DNA of 64,000 bases from CALUVN01 sp944323595 (GTDB lineage Bacteria > Cyanobacteriota > Vampirovibrionia > Gastranaerophilales > Gastranaerophilaceae): the NCBI GenBank assembly GCA_963931255.1, contig OZ006972.1, positions 1,550,001 to 1,614,000 of the forward strand. The letters are read 5' to 3'. Every line of letters begins with the position of its first letter. Position 1 is the first letter of the stretch. The position numbers were made by a program, and so were the translations under genes. The notes under the pieces were generated by a model. That model was not told the DNA's origin. It saw nothing but the letters and a program-made list of their open reading frames with translations, and did not search any database. Shown piece by piece: positions 24,875 through 32,282 of this stretch.

Positions 24875-24901
24875 CATAGACTTAACTCCAGGCGATAAAA
24901 T
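24871..24901 (+). promoter_or_regulatory. Second MerR-type promoter (19-bp spacer)
   Basis: TTGACA (24871-24876) and TAAAAT (24896-24901) are separated by 19 bp. The 31-bp stretch matches the MerR promoter at 11093-11123 at 22 positions, including TAGA and CTCCA in register within the operator. It lies immediately upstream of the aldo/keto reductase remnant, which therefore probably belongs to the same or a related MerR regulon. Confidence 0.7.
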
Positions 24902-24935
24902 GTAACTATAGTTTAAAATCAGGAGGAAGTAACTA

Positions 24936-25574
24936 ATAAAAAGACGTGAATTTATTATAAATTCCGCATTAGCTGTCGGCGGGACGGCATTACTTGCAGG
25001 ATGCGGAGAAAAAAAGATAATTAAATCCGAAAATCAGGTTGCACGACGTAAATATAAAGATATTGAAGTTCCGCTTCTTGCTCTCGGATGCGTGCGGCTT
25101 CCTATGCAGGGCGACGAAGTTGATATGCAGGAACTTGAACGTATGGTTGAATACTGTATGCAGCACGGTGCAAATTATTTTGATACTGCGTATATGTATG
25201 TTGACGCAAAATCTGAAATTGCTATCGGAAAAGTTTTGAAAAATTATAAGCGCGAAGATTTTATTCTTGCGGATAAAAGCCCTATTTACAAAATGTCTTC
25301 ACGTGCTGATGTAAGAAAAATATTTGAAGAACAGTTGAAAAAATGTCAGGTTGACCACTTTGATTTTTATATGGCTCATAATATCAACAAAAATACATTT
25401 GATATTTACAAACAGGTTGAAATGTATGACGAGCTTTTAAAATTAAAACAGGAAGGAAAATTTAAATATTTAGGTTTTTCATTCCACGGAACTCCGGATA
25501 TTTTGAGAGAAGTCGTAAAAGACCACAAATGGGATTTTGCGCAATTGCAGATTTCTTTGGATAACCCAAATTAA
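24936..25574 (+). pseudogene. Truncated Tat-exported aldo/keto reductase, ATA start
   Basis: The reading frame encodes 212 residues beginning with a twin-arginine/lipoprotein signal: (I/M)KRREFIINSALAVGG followed by TALLAGCGEKK, where LAGC is a lipobox. An aldo/keto reductase of the Fe-S-associated Tat type follows (VPLLALGCVRLPM, YFDTAYMY, LADKSPIY, FDFYMAHNIN). Two defects are visible. An AGGAGG at 24921-24926 sits 9 bases upstream of an ATA codon where ATG is expected, with a stop just ahead and no other start. The frame stops after the WDFAQLQ strand, before the second half of the barrel and the C-terminal ferredoxin motif found in relatives of about 370 residues. It is probably inactive. 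Its promoter is MerR-like, and tatA follows on the other strand. Confidence 0.7.
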
Positions 25575-25584
25575 AACTAAAATG

Positions 25585-25660
25585 AAACAGGAAAAGTTAT
25601 TTGAGGACGATAGCGCGAGCGTATGCGAGACGCGTGTTCCGAAAATAATTTTTCCTGTTT
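25585..25660. repeat. Intergenic hairpin repeat, copy 1 (likely bidirectional terminator)
   Basis: Arms AAACAGGAAAAGTTATTT (25585-25602) and AAATAATTTTTCCTGTTT (25643-25660) pair along 18 bp with a single G-T. They enclose a 40-base GC-rich core containing GATAGCGCGAGCG and GAGACGCGTGTTC. The core is 38/40 identical to the copy at 37613-37692, but the outer arms differ and are self-complementary in each copy. It lies between convergent genes. Confidence 0.8.
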
Positions 25661-25677
25661 ATTATTGTAATTAAATA

Positions 25678-25839
25678 TTATTTATTTTCGCTGTTTTCTT
25701 CTTCTGCGGATTTTTGAGCGTTTTTGAATTCCTGTTTAGCTTTACCCAGTGATTTTGCAAGCTCCGGTATTTTTTTTGATCCGAAACGCAATAGTATTAT
25801 CACTAATATTAGAAGTATTTCAGTAATTCCCAATGACAT
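25678..25839 (-). CDS. tatA: Twin-arginine translocase TatA/TatE-like subunit
   Basis: A 53-residue protein encoded on the minus strand. It has the TatA layout: a short N-terminal hydrophobic helix (GITEILLILVIILL, about residues 4-17), a hinge R-F-G-S-K-K-I-P-E-L (18-27) in place of the usual FG-x-K-x-L-P-E-L, an amphipathic helix (AKSLGKAKQEFKNA) and a charged tail (EEENSENK). GAGAGGTG lies just before the ATG. The length is at the lower limit for TatA. It is convergent with a truncated Tat-exported aldo/keto reductase, which supports a functional link. TatC is not seen in this window. Confidence 0.88.
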   Translation of the reverse strand: MSLGITEILLILVIILLRFGSKKIPELAKSLGKAKQEFKNAQKSAEEENSENK

Positions 25840-25931
25840 ATTGCACCTCTCTTTTTAATCAAAATTATAGCAAAAAAGGCAGAGAATATAAAATATTTTC
25901 ATATCTTCTGCCTTTAATTGTTACTCTGTTA

Positions 25932-26951
25932 TTATTTCAGATATTCTTTGTAGAAAGCTTCAATTTTGTCAAACGGAATTTTTTCAAGATTATCGTATAA
26001 GTCAACGTGGTTTGCTCCGTCAACAATTAATAATTCTTTGTTATCTCCTTTTAATTTTTTGAAAGCATCTTCTCCAAAGTAGCGGCTGTGAGCTTTTTCA
26101 CCGTGCACGATTAGTACTGCGCTTTTAATTTCGTCACTGTATGCTAAAATCGGCATATTAATCAGTGACAGAGTTGATGTTGTATTCCAGTTGCCGTTTG
26201 AATTAATTGAACGTTCGTGGAAACCTCTCTTGGTTTTGTAGTAACCGTAGTAATCCTGTACAAACTGAGGCTCTTCCCCTGTTAATTTGTCAGGCAGACC
26301 TGCTGCTTTTGCATAAGTTCCGTTTTTGAAATCTTCGGTTCTCTGTTTGTTGAGTGTTTGTTTTAATTCATAGCGTGCATTTTCATCCATTGAATCAAAA
26401 TATCCTCTTGCACTGACGCGTGTCATATCATACATTGTTGATGCAACGGTTGCTTTAATTCTTGTATCCATTGCAGCTGCATTCAAACCGAAGCCGCCAA
26501 AGCCGCAAATTCCGAGAATCCCTATTCTTTCAGGATTAACGTCTTCCCTGTTACTCAGAAAATCAACGGCAGCACTGAAATCTTCCGTATTAATATCAGG
26601 TGATGCAACGTTTCTCGGCTCTCCGCCGCTTTCGCCCGTATATGACGGATCAAATGCAAGTGTTACAAAACCGCGTTCCGCAAGTGTTTGTGCATACAGC
26701 CCTGATGCCTGTTCTTTTACGGCTCCGAACGGACCTGAAATTGCAATTGCAGGCATTTTTTCTTCCGGTTTTACTTTTGGTGTATATAAATCACCTGTTA
26801 ATTTAATCCCGTATCTGTTTTGGAAATGTACTTTTTCCACAGTAACTTTGTCACTTTTAGGGAATACTTTGTCCCAGTTGTTCTCTTTTGCCATAACTGA
26901 ACCTCCTGTTAATAATATAAATGAAATAACATAAGCTAATAATTTTTTCAC
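25932..26951 (-). CDS. Secreted alpha/beta hydrolase with Cys at the nucleophile elbow
   Basis: A 339-residue alpha/beta-hydrolase with a Sec signal peptide (VKKLLAYVISFILLTGGSVMA). The body has an oxyanion-type loop (AISGPFG), AFDPSYTGESGG, the elbow GILGICGFGGFG with a cysteine where serine is common, and the acid/histidine part LLIVDGANHVDLYD. Relatives are dienelactone hydrolase-like proteins found beside aldo/keto reductases. GTG at 26951 gives a canonical signal peptide and follows AGGAGG by 4 bases. The ATG at 26975 is possible but adds MYKKKGGA ahead of it and lacks a site. It is the last gene of a four-gene operon. Confidence 0.8.
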   Translation of the reverse strand: MKKLLAYVISFILLTGGSVMAKENNWDKVFPKSDKVTVEKVHFQNRYGIKLTGDLYTPKVKPEEKMPAIAISGPFGAVKEQASGLYAQTLAERGFVTLAFDPSYTGESGGEPRNVASPDINTEDFSAAVDFLSNREDVNPERIGILGICGFGGFGLNAAAMDTRIKATVASTMYDMTRVSARGYFDSMDENARYELKQTLNKQRTEDFKNGTYAKAAGLPDKLTGEEPQFVQDYYGYYKTKRGFHERSINSNGNWNTTSTLSLINMPILAYSDEIKSAVLIVHGEKAHSRYFGEDAFKKLKGDNKELLIVDGANHVDLYDNLEKIPFDKIEAFYKEYLK

Positions 26952-26967
26952 AGCGCCTCCTTTTTTT

Positions 26968-27846
26968 TTATACATTTGTCAGACAGAAATGATTTTGAAT
27001 ACAATCTAAAACCGTTTCTGCGTAAATATCGTGTTTGCCGTAGAAAATATGTGACGCATCCGTCACTTCTATAACACGGTTATGTTCAGGCGTTTTTGTC
27101 CACGAATTCAATGTTTCCATAAATCCTTTAGGACTGTCGCCTGTTACGGAATCTTTCGACCCAATGATGAAAGCTCCGCTGCATTTTATGTTGTATAGAG
27201 AATTGGTTTCTCCTTTATGGCTTAGTACAGGGCAGTTTTTGAGATTATCAGCATTATGAAACCCTAAAACTGCATTCGCTGTCATCGGTGAAAATCCTCC
27301 GAATAAAAACGGTAAAATATCATCTCCTCTGCCTGAGTCAACCCAGGATTTTGCCATATCAAAACATTTATCAATATTAGGCATTACATCCCACCAGTGC
27401 ATAATATCCACGGGAGAAGATACAATAAAATAGTCCACAAAGTCATCCGGAGTGTTTCCGAGGTAGTGGATAATTTTGTTTGACCCGAGTGAGTGTCCGC
27501 CCAGAATTATATTTTTAAATCCCATTTCTTCTTTTGCATATTTAACGTAGCTTTCAACATCTTCGTAAACCATGTTAAAATCATCGTTAAATGTTCCTGC
27601 ATGTCTTTGTTTGCCTGTTGAAAAGTCGCTGTATGCAAAGCAGGAAAAAGAATCATGAGCGTGCGCAATTATGCATGTAATTCCGTTTTCACTCAATAAA
27701 TTTCCGGTAGTGTATAAAAGTTCGTTTTGAAATACATTTGAGCATATTCCTGTAAGCATTACAAGAACCGTATCGTTTGTATTATCTCCGAATATTGCGC
27801 CTTTAAGCTCAAGTCCCCGCGGGGTAACTACTTTTAATATGTCCAT
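26968..27846 (-). CDS. Cytoplasmic alpha/beta hydrolase
   Basis: A 292-residue alpha/beta-fold hydrolase without a signal peptide. The nucleophile elbow is G-G-H-S-L-G-S (about residues 116-122) with serine; an oxyanion strand LVMLTGICSN lies near the N terminus, and D-S-V-T plus A-S-H-I-F-Y supply candidate acid and histidine residues near residues 232-268. Esterase or lipase-like activity is likely; the substrate is unknown. It starts 12 bases after the aldo/keto reductase gene in the LysR-linked operon. Confidence 0.78.
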   Translation of the reverse strand: MDILKVVTPRGLELKGAIFGDNTNDTVLVMLTGICSNVFQNELLYTTGNLLSENGITCIIAHAHDSFSCFAYSDFSTGKQRHAGTFNDDFNMVYEDVESYVKYAKEEMGFKNIILGGHSLGSNKIIHYLGNTPDDFVDYFIVSSPVDIMHWWDVMPNIDKCFDMAKSWVDSGRGDDILPFLFGGFSPMTANAVLGFHNADNLKNCPVLSHKGETNSLYNIKCSGAFIIGSKDSVTGDSPKGFMETLNSWTKTPEHNRVIEVTDASHIFYGKHDIYAETVLDCIQNHFCLTNV

Positions 27847-27858
27847 TTTTTACTCCTT

Positions 27859-28653
27859 TTAATACCAACCGAACAGTGTTCTGTTACTGTTTAAGGTGTC
27901 TATTGCTTTCATGTCGTTGTCATTAAGGTTAAAGTCAAAAATATCAAAATTTTCTTTTAATCTGTTTGATTTTGACGATTTCGGTATTGCTGAAATGCCG
28001 GATTGTATAAGATATTTTAATCCTATTTGTGCCGGCGTTTTATCGTATTTTTTACCTGTTTCCGCTAAAACAGGATTGTTAAAGAAATTATTTTTCCCGC
28101 AGGCAAAAGGGCTCCACGCCTGCATATGTGTTCCGTATTCTGCCAGAACTTCCTGCAAATCTTTCTGTCTGTAAAATACATGGCATTCAACCTGATTTAC
28201 TGCCGGAATTATTCCGCAGTTTTTGATGAAATCCAGATATTGGTTTTTATTAAAGTTTGAAATTCCAATTGCTTTTATCTTGCCTGAATTTACTCCCTCT
28301 GTCATTGCTCTGTACATTGCAAGGCTTTGACTGTAAGGCTCATGGATGAGCAGCAAATCAATATAATCTGTTTGCAGGTTATTTAACGATTTTTCTATAT
28401 CTGATTTTGCTCTTTCATAACTTGTACTTGGGGAATACAATTTTGTTGTAATGAATAAATTTTTTCTGTCGTAGTGCTTTATGGCATTACCGACATATTT
28501 TTCATTGGCGTACATTTGTGCGGTATCAATGAGGGTATAGCCAATTTCAATTGCTTCTGATATACACTTTTCGCATTCGTTTCCCTGAAGTGTATATGTT
28601 CCTAATCCTAATAAAGGCATTTTTATGTTATTGTTCAGTGTGACAAATTCCAT
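27859..28653 (-). CDS. Aldo/keto reductase (2,5-diketogluconate reductase type)
   Basis: A 264-residue NAD(P)H-dependent reductase of aldehydes and ketones. The catalytic tetrad is visible: D43 and Y48 in LIDTAQMY, K71 in TTKL and H104 in LLIHEP. ISNF, AWSPFACG and the nucleotide-binding IPKSSKSNRLKEN near the C terminus are also typical. It lies 12 bases ahead of a hydrolase and 3 bases after a small helical protein in an operon divergent from a LysR regulator. Detoxification of reactive carbonyls or sugar-acid metabolism would fit. Confidence 0.9.
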   Translation of the reverse strand: MEFVTLNNNIKMPLLGLGTYTLQGNECEKCISEAIEIGYTLIDTAQMYANEKYVGNAIKHYDRKNLFITTKLYSPSTSYERAKSDIEKSLNNLQTDYIDLLLIHEPYSQSLAMYRAMTEGVNSGKIKAIGISNFNKNQYLDFIKNCGIIPAVNQVECHVFYRQKDLQEVLAEYGTHMQAWSPFACGKNNFFNNPVLAETGKKYDKTPAQIGLKYLIQSGISAIPKSSKSNRLKENFDIFDFNLNDNDMKAIDTLNSNRTLFGWY

Positions 28654-28656
28654 TTA

Positions 28657-28878
28657 TTACTCAGCCTCTTGTTTTCGTAAGTTAAAAATTAAATAATCCA
28701 GACAATCAATCATTTTCTGGTATTTGTGGAGTGAATCCAATAACTTTATCCTGTGTTGTGCAAGTAATTTCAGCTGCTCAGGACGTTGCAGGCAGAAAAA
28801 TTTTTCAATAGTTTCGCTGTTACAGCCTGCATCTTTCAGATTTTGTAGAATTTTTTCATCTTTTTTGTCAAATTTCAT
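28657..28878 (-). CDS. Small helical protein paired with aldo/keto reductase
   Basis: A 73-residue, highly charged, all-helical protein (KFDKKDEKILQNLKDAGC ... IKLLDSLHKYQKMIDCLDYLIF). The C-terminal half resembles the terminal coiled coil of MerR-family proteins (QKMIDCLDYLI), and two cysteines sit at positions 19 and 28. No DNA-binding domain is present. It is the first gene of the operon, 3 bases before the aldo/keto reductase. I know the type only as an unnamed companion of aldo/keto reductase genes in anaerobes. Function unknown. Confidence 0.7.
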   Translation of the reverse strand: MKFDKKDEKILQNLKDAGCNSETIEKFFCLQRPEQLKLLAQHRIKLLDSLHKYQKMIDCLDYLIFNLRKQEAE

Positions 28879-28948
28879 TGTATATTTAGTTCCTATATAT
28901 ATTATCCACTATTTTTTATAAAATAGCAAATACTTATATTACATAATT

Positions 28949-28985
28949 AAATATGCTTGACAGGCATATTTGAAGTGTGTATTAT
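28949..28985 (+). promoter_or_regulatory. LysR promoter with overlapping perfect inverted repeat
   Basis: AAATATGC (28949-28956) and GCATATTT (28964-28971) form a perfect 8-bp inverted repeat with a 7-base centre. TTGACA (28957-28962) sits inside it as the -35, and TATTAT (28980-28985) 17 bp downstream as the -10. A LysR-type protein bound here would repress its own gene and face the divergent operon. Confidence 0.7.
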
Positions 28986-29004
28986 AATTACATAAGGAGG
29001 GTAT

Positions 29005-29898
29005 ATGGAAATAAGAGTTTTGAAATATTTTCTTACAGTAGCAAGAGAGGGGACAATTACCGGAGCTGCGAATTCTCTTCATCTTACCCAGCCGACTCTT
29101 TCAAGGCAGCTTATGGATTTGGAAAAAGAACTCGGGCATAAATTACTAATAAGAGGAAAGCATAATGTTTCTCTAACCCAGGAGGGTATGATTCTCAGAA
29201 AACGAGCCGAAGAAATTGTTGATATGGTTGAAAAAACAGAGTCTGAATTTCAATCAATAACTGATATCGTAAGTGGTGATATTTACATAGGCGGCGGCGA
29301 ATCTGATTGTATGAAATATATTGCGGAAATTATAAAAGAAATTCAAACCGACTATCCCGATATAAAATTCCATATTCACTCCGGAAACGCAGAGGATGTT
29401 ACGGAAAAACTGGATAAAGGGCTTTTGGATTTCGGGGTTTTAATTCAGCCTGTGGATTTGTCAAAATATGATAACCTCTCGCTTCCTGCTAAAGATGTTT
29501 GGGGAGTTGTTATGAGAAAAGATTCGCCGCTTGCAGGAAAAGAATATATAGAACTTTCTGATTTATACGGCTTGCCGTTGATTAATTCAAGGCAGGCAAT
29601 GAGAAAGACTTCTTCTAAAAACGAATTTATTGAATGGTTTCATGGCAAGTTTGAAAAATTAAACACAGTTGCAACGATTAATCTTGTGTATAACGCAGCT
29701 GTTATGGTAAAAGCCGGTATTGGATATGCAATAACTCTGGATAAGCTTGTCGATGTATCAAAAGAAAGCGAATTATGTTTTCGTCCGCTAAAGCCTTGTC
29801 TTGAATCAAGGTTGGATATTGTATGGAAAAAGTATCAGGTATTTTCACCTGCGGCAACTCTATTTCTTGAGAAACTTAAAGAAAGATTTTCATGTTAA
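29005..29898 (+). CDS. LysR-family transcriptional regulator
   Basis: A 297-residue LysR-type regulator: N-terminal winged helix-turn-helix (residues 1-60, EIRVLKYFLTVAREGTITGAANSLHLTQPTLSRQL) and a periplasmic-binding-protein-like effector domain (about 90-295). It is divergent from the operon at 25932-28878 (small protein, aldo/keto reductase, two hydrolases), the usual arrangement for a LysR activator and its target. GGAGGG lies 6 bases before the ATG. The effector is unknown; a carbonyl or aromatic compound would fit the targets. Confidence 0.93.
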   Translation: MEIRVLKYFLTVAREGTITGAANSLHLTQPTLSRQLMDLEKELGHKLLIRGKHNVSLTQEGMILRKRAEEIVDMVEKTESEFQSITDIVSGDIYIGGGESDCMKYIAEIIKEIQTDYPDIKFHIHSGNAEDVTEKLDKGLLDFGVLIQPVDLSKYDNLSLPAKDVWGVVMRKDSPLAGKEYIELSDLYGLPLINSRQAMRKTSSKNEFIEWFHGKFEKLNTVATINLVYNAAVMVKAGIGYAITLDKLVDVSKESELCFRPLKPCLESRLDIVWKKYQVFSPAATLFLEKLKERFSC

Positions 29899-29925
29899 GT
29901 TGTTTTTTGTGTGAAATAAATCAGA

Positions 29926-29962
29926 TTGACATATTCTTATATTGGTATTATAGTACCAATAT
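29926..29962 (+). promoter_or_regulatory. Rrf2/hcp promoter with perfect palindromic operator
   Basis: TTGACA (29926-29931) and TATAGT (29949-29954) are 17 bp apart. A perfect inverted repeat with 9-bp arms, ATATTGGTA (29939-29947) and TACCAATAT (29954-29962), and a 6-base centre overlaps the -10. This fits an autoregulatory operator for the Rrf2 protein encoded just downstream. Confidence 0.8.
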
Positions 29963-29985
29963 ACTAAATATAATGGAGTGATAAT

Positions 29986-30381
29986 ATGATTAATATTTCA
30001 GAAGCAGCAGCAATCGCTATGCATTCAATGATTTATATGGCAAACAGAAAAGACGAAGTTCATTCTTTAAAAGAAATAGCCGGGTATTTTGGAATTTCAG
30101 CAAACCATCTGTCTAAAGTGTTACAACAGTTGGTAAAGAGCAAATATCTTATATCTGTTAAAGGTCCTAAAGGAGGCTTTTGCTTAGCTACAGGTAAGGA
30201 AAAAGCCACACTTATGGAAATTTGTGAGGTTATAGACGGCAAGTATACCCCTAAAAATTGTCTGTTTGAGTCTAATCATATAAAATCGTGCTGCTGTATA
30301 ATGAAGCCGATGATATCTAAAATCAATGAAACTTTTGTTGATTTTATGACGGGTCATACTATTAATGAGATGAAGTTATAG
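29986..30381 (+). CDS. Rrf2-family regulator (NsrR/IscR-like)
   Basis: A 131-residue Rrf2 regulator with winged helix-turn-helix (about residues 8-68: YFGISANHLSKVLQQLVKSKYLISVKGPKGGFCLA). The region that holds the [Fe-S] cluster in NsrR and IscR has C92 and C102-C103-C104, a plausible ligand set though not the standard spacing of three single cysteines. It precedes hcp by 10 bases after its stop, the same pairing as NsrR-type control of hybrid cluster protein under nitric oxide stress. The palindromic operator overlaps its own promoter. Cluster sensing of NO or redox state is inferred. Confidence 0.88.
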   Translation: MINISEAAAIAMHSMIYMANRKDEVHSLKEIAGYFGISANHLSKVLQQLVKSKYLISVKGPKGGFCLATGKEKATLMEICEVIDGKYTPKNCLFESNHIKSCCCIMKPMISKINETFVDFMTGHTINEMKL

Positions 30382-30391
30382 GAGAATGTTT

Positions 30392-31924
30392 ATGAGTATG
30401 TTTTGTTTTCAATGTGAGCAGACTGCAGGCGGAACCGGCTGTACAAAAGCAGGCGTGTGCGGTAAACAAGCCGATACAGCAAATCTGCAGGATGAATTAA
30501 CTAATGCAGCAATAAAATTGGCTAATTGTATGCAGGAATCACCTGAAAATACAGAATTAATTATAGAAAGTCTGTTTACTGCCGTGACAAATGTGAATTT
30601 TGACAATAACGCAATTAAAGAATTAACAAATAAAGTTAATGATAGGATAAACTGCGATTTTGAATTTGATGTGAATAATATTTGGACAGGTAATGAAGAT
30701 ATAAGAAGTTTGAAATCTTTAATTCTTTTGGGGCTTCGCGGGGTTGCTGCGTATGCTTATCATGCAAGAATTCTGGGGCATAAAGACGAAACTGTTGATA
30801 ACTTCTTTTATGAAGCATTGCGTGGAATTTCAAAAGATTTGTCTGCGGAAGAATTGCTTGCTCTTGTGCTTAAAACAGGAGAGGTTAATTTTAAATGTAT
30901 GGAACTGCTTGATAAAGCTAATACTGTAACTTACGGGAATCCTGTACCAACAAAGGTTTCAACCGAGATTGAAAAAGGCCCGTTTATAATTGTTACGGGG
31001 CACGATTTACACGATTTGGCAATTTTGCTGGAGCAGACAAAAGATAAAGGAATTAATATTTATACCCACGGGGAGATGCTGCCCTGCCATGCATATCCTG
31101 AATTGAAAAAATATCCGCACTTAAAAGGTAATTTTGGTACTGCCTGGCAAAATCAACAAAAAGAGTTTGATAACGTTCCGGGAGCTGTTCTTTTCACAAC
31201 AAACTGTATTATGCCGGTGAAAGACAGTTATAAGGATAGGGTATTTACAACCGCACTTGTTCATTATCCTGAATGTATTCATATCGGTTCAGACAAGGAT
31301 TTTACACCGGTAATAGCAAAGGCACTTGAGCTTGGCGGTTATAAAGAAAATCAAAAAATGACTGGTATAAACGGCGGTAATATTTTAACAGTCGGTTTTG
31401 GACATAATACTGTGCTTTCTGTGGCTGATAAGCTTATAGATGCTGTTAAAAACGGTGCATTAAAACATATTTTTCTTGTCGGCGGCTGTGACGGTGCAAA
31501 GCCCGGACGTAACTATTATACTGAATTTGTTAAACAAGCACCTGCAGATACTCTGGTTTTAACTCTGGCTTGCGGCAAATACAGATTTAATGACCTTGAT
31601 TTAGGTGACATTAACGGCATTCCGCGACTTCTGGATATGGGGCAATGTAATGATGCGTATTCTGCAATAAAAGTTGTACTTGAACTTGCAAAAGCTTTTG
31701 ATTGCAGCGTGAATGAACTTCCGTTGTCACTTGTCCTATCCTGGTATGAGCAAAAAGCTGTTTGTATTTTACTTACACTTTTATATCTCGGAATTGAAAA
31801 TATTCGTTTGGGTCCGACATTACCGGCTTTTGTTTCTCCGAATGTTTTAAATATTCTTGTTGATAATTTTAAGATAAAACCTATTACAACATCGGAGCAG
31901 GACTTAAAGGAGATTTTAGAATGA
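30392..31924 (+). CDS. hcp: Hybrid cluster protein (hydroxylamine reductase / NO reductase)
   Basis: A 510-residue hybrid cluster protein. The N-terminal cubane motif is C5-x2-C8-x8-C17-x5-C23 (FCFQCEQTAGGTGC), and the hybrid cluster ligands appear in GHDLHDL, HGEMLPCHAYPEL, FTTNCIMP, YPECIHIG, GGCDGAKPGR and LACGKYRFN. Hcp reduces NO or hydroxylamine and protects anaerobes from nitrosative stress. The ATG at 30392 is chosen because GGAG at 30381-30384 lies 7 bases upstream; an ATG at 30386 is too close. Cotranscribed with the Rrf2 gene and overlapping the next gene by 4 bases. Confidence 0.93.
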   Translation: MSMFCFQCEQTAGGTGCTKAGVCGKQADTANLQDELTNAAIKLANCMQESPENTELIIESLFTAVTNVNFDNNAIKELTNKVNDRINCDFEFDVNNIWTGNEDIRSLKSLILLGLRGVAAYAYHARILGHKDETVDNFFYEALRGISKDLSAEELLALVLKTGEVNFKCMELLDKANTVTYGNPVPTKVSTEIEKGPFIIVTGHDLHDLAILLEQTKDKGINIYTHGEMLPCHAYPELKKYPHLKGNFGTAWQNQQKEFDNVPGAVLFTTNCIMPVKDSYKDRVFTTALVHYPECIHIGSDKDFTPVIAKALELGGYKENQKMTGINGGNILTVGFGHNTVLSVADKLIDAVKNGALKHIFLVGGCDGAKPGRNYYTEFVKQAPADTLVLTLACGKYRFNDLDLGDINGIPRLLDMGQCNDAYSAIKVVLELAKAFDCSVNELPLSLVLSWYEQKAVCILLTLLYLGIENIRLGPTLPAFVSPNVLNILVDNFKIKPITTSEQDLKEILE

Positions 31925-32232
31925 TAACCGGAGTTATTGACTTAAGAGATATTGAATATAAAGAAGAAATTACAAAAAAACTTGTATTTGATAATGAGCA
32001 GAGTTCACTTACTCTGCTCTCATTCAAAAAGGGCAATGAACGTTCACTGCATTGTGATAAGCTGGATGAGGTTGCACAGATTATAGAAGGAGCCGCAGAA
32101 GTTACAGTTGGAAAAACAGTACATAGATTAATTGCAGGTCAAATGATTGTTATGCCGGCTAACATTCCGCACGGATTACGTGCAGTCGAAGATACAAAAA
32201 TGCTTCTTCTTCGTCCTAAACATACGCATTGA
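31921..32232 (+). CDS. Small cupin-domain protein in the hcp operon
   Basis: A 103-residue single cupin. The motifs are weaker than in the cupin at 12250: SLHCDKLDEVAQIIEG (first) and PANIPHGLRA (second). They retain a histidine in each but replace several usual metal ligands. The ATGA overlap with the hcp stop shows translational coupling. A role accessory to Hcp or to nitrosative stress is inferred from position only. Confidence 0.83.
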   Translation: MITGVIDLRDIEYKEEITKKLVFDNEQSSLTLLSFKKGNERSLHCDKLDEVAQIIEGAAEVTVGKTVHRLIAGQMIVMPANIPHGLRAVEDTKMLLLRPKHTH

Positions 32233-32282
32233 CATGTGTTAGTTATCAAATATTTTTATTAATTATCAAAAAGAGTATTCTT

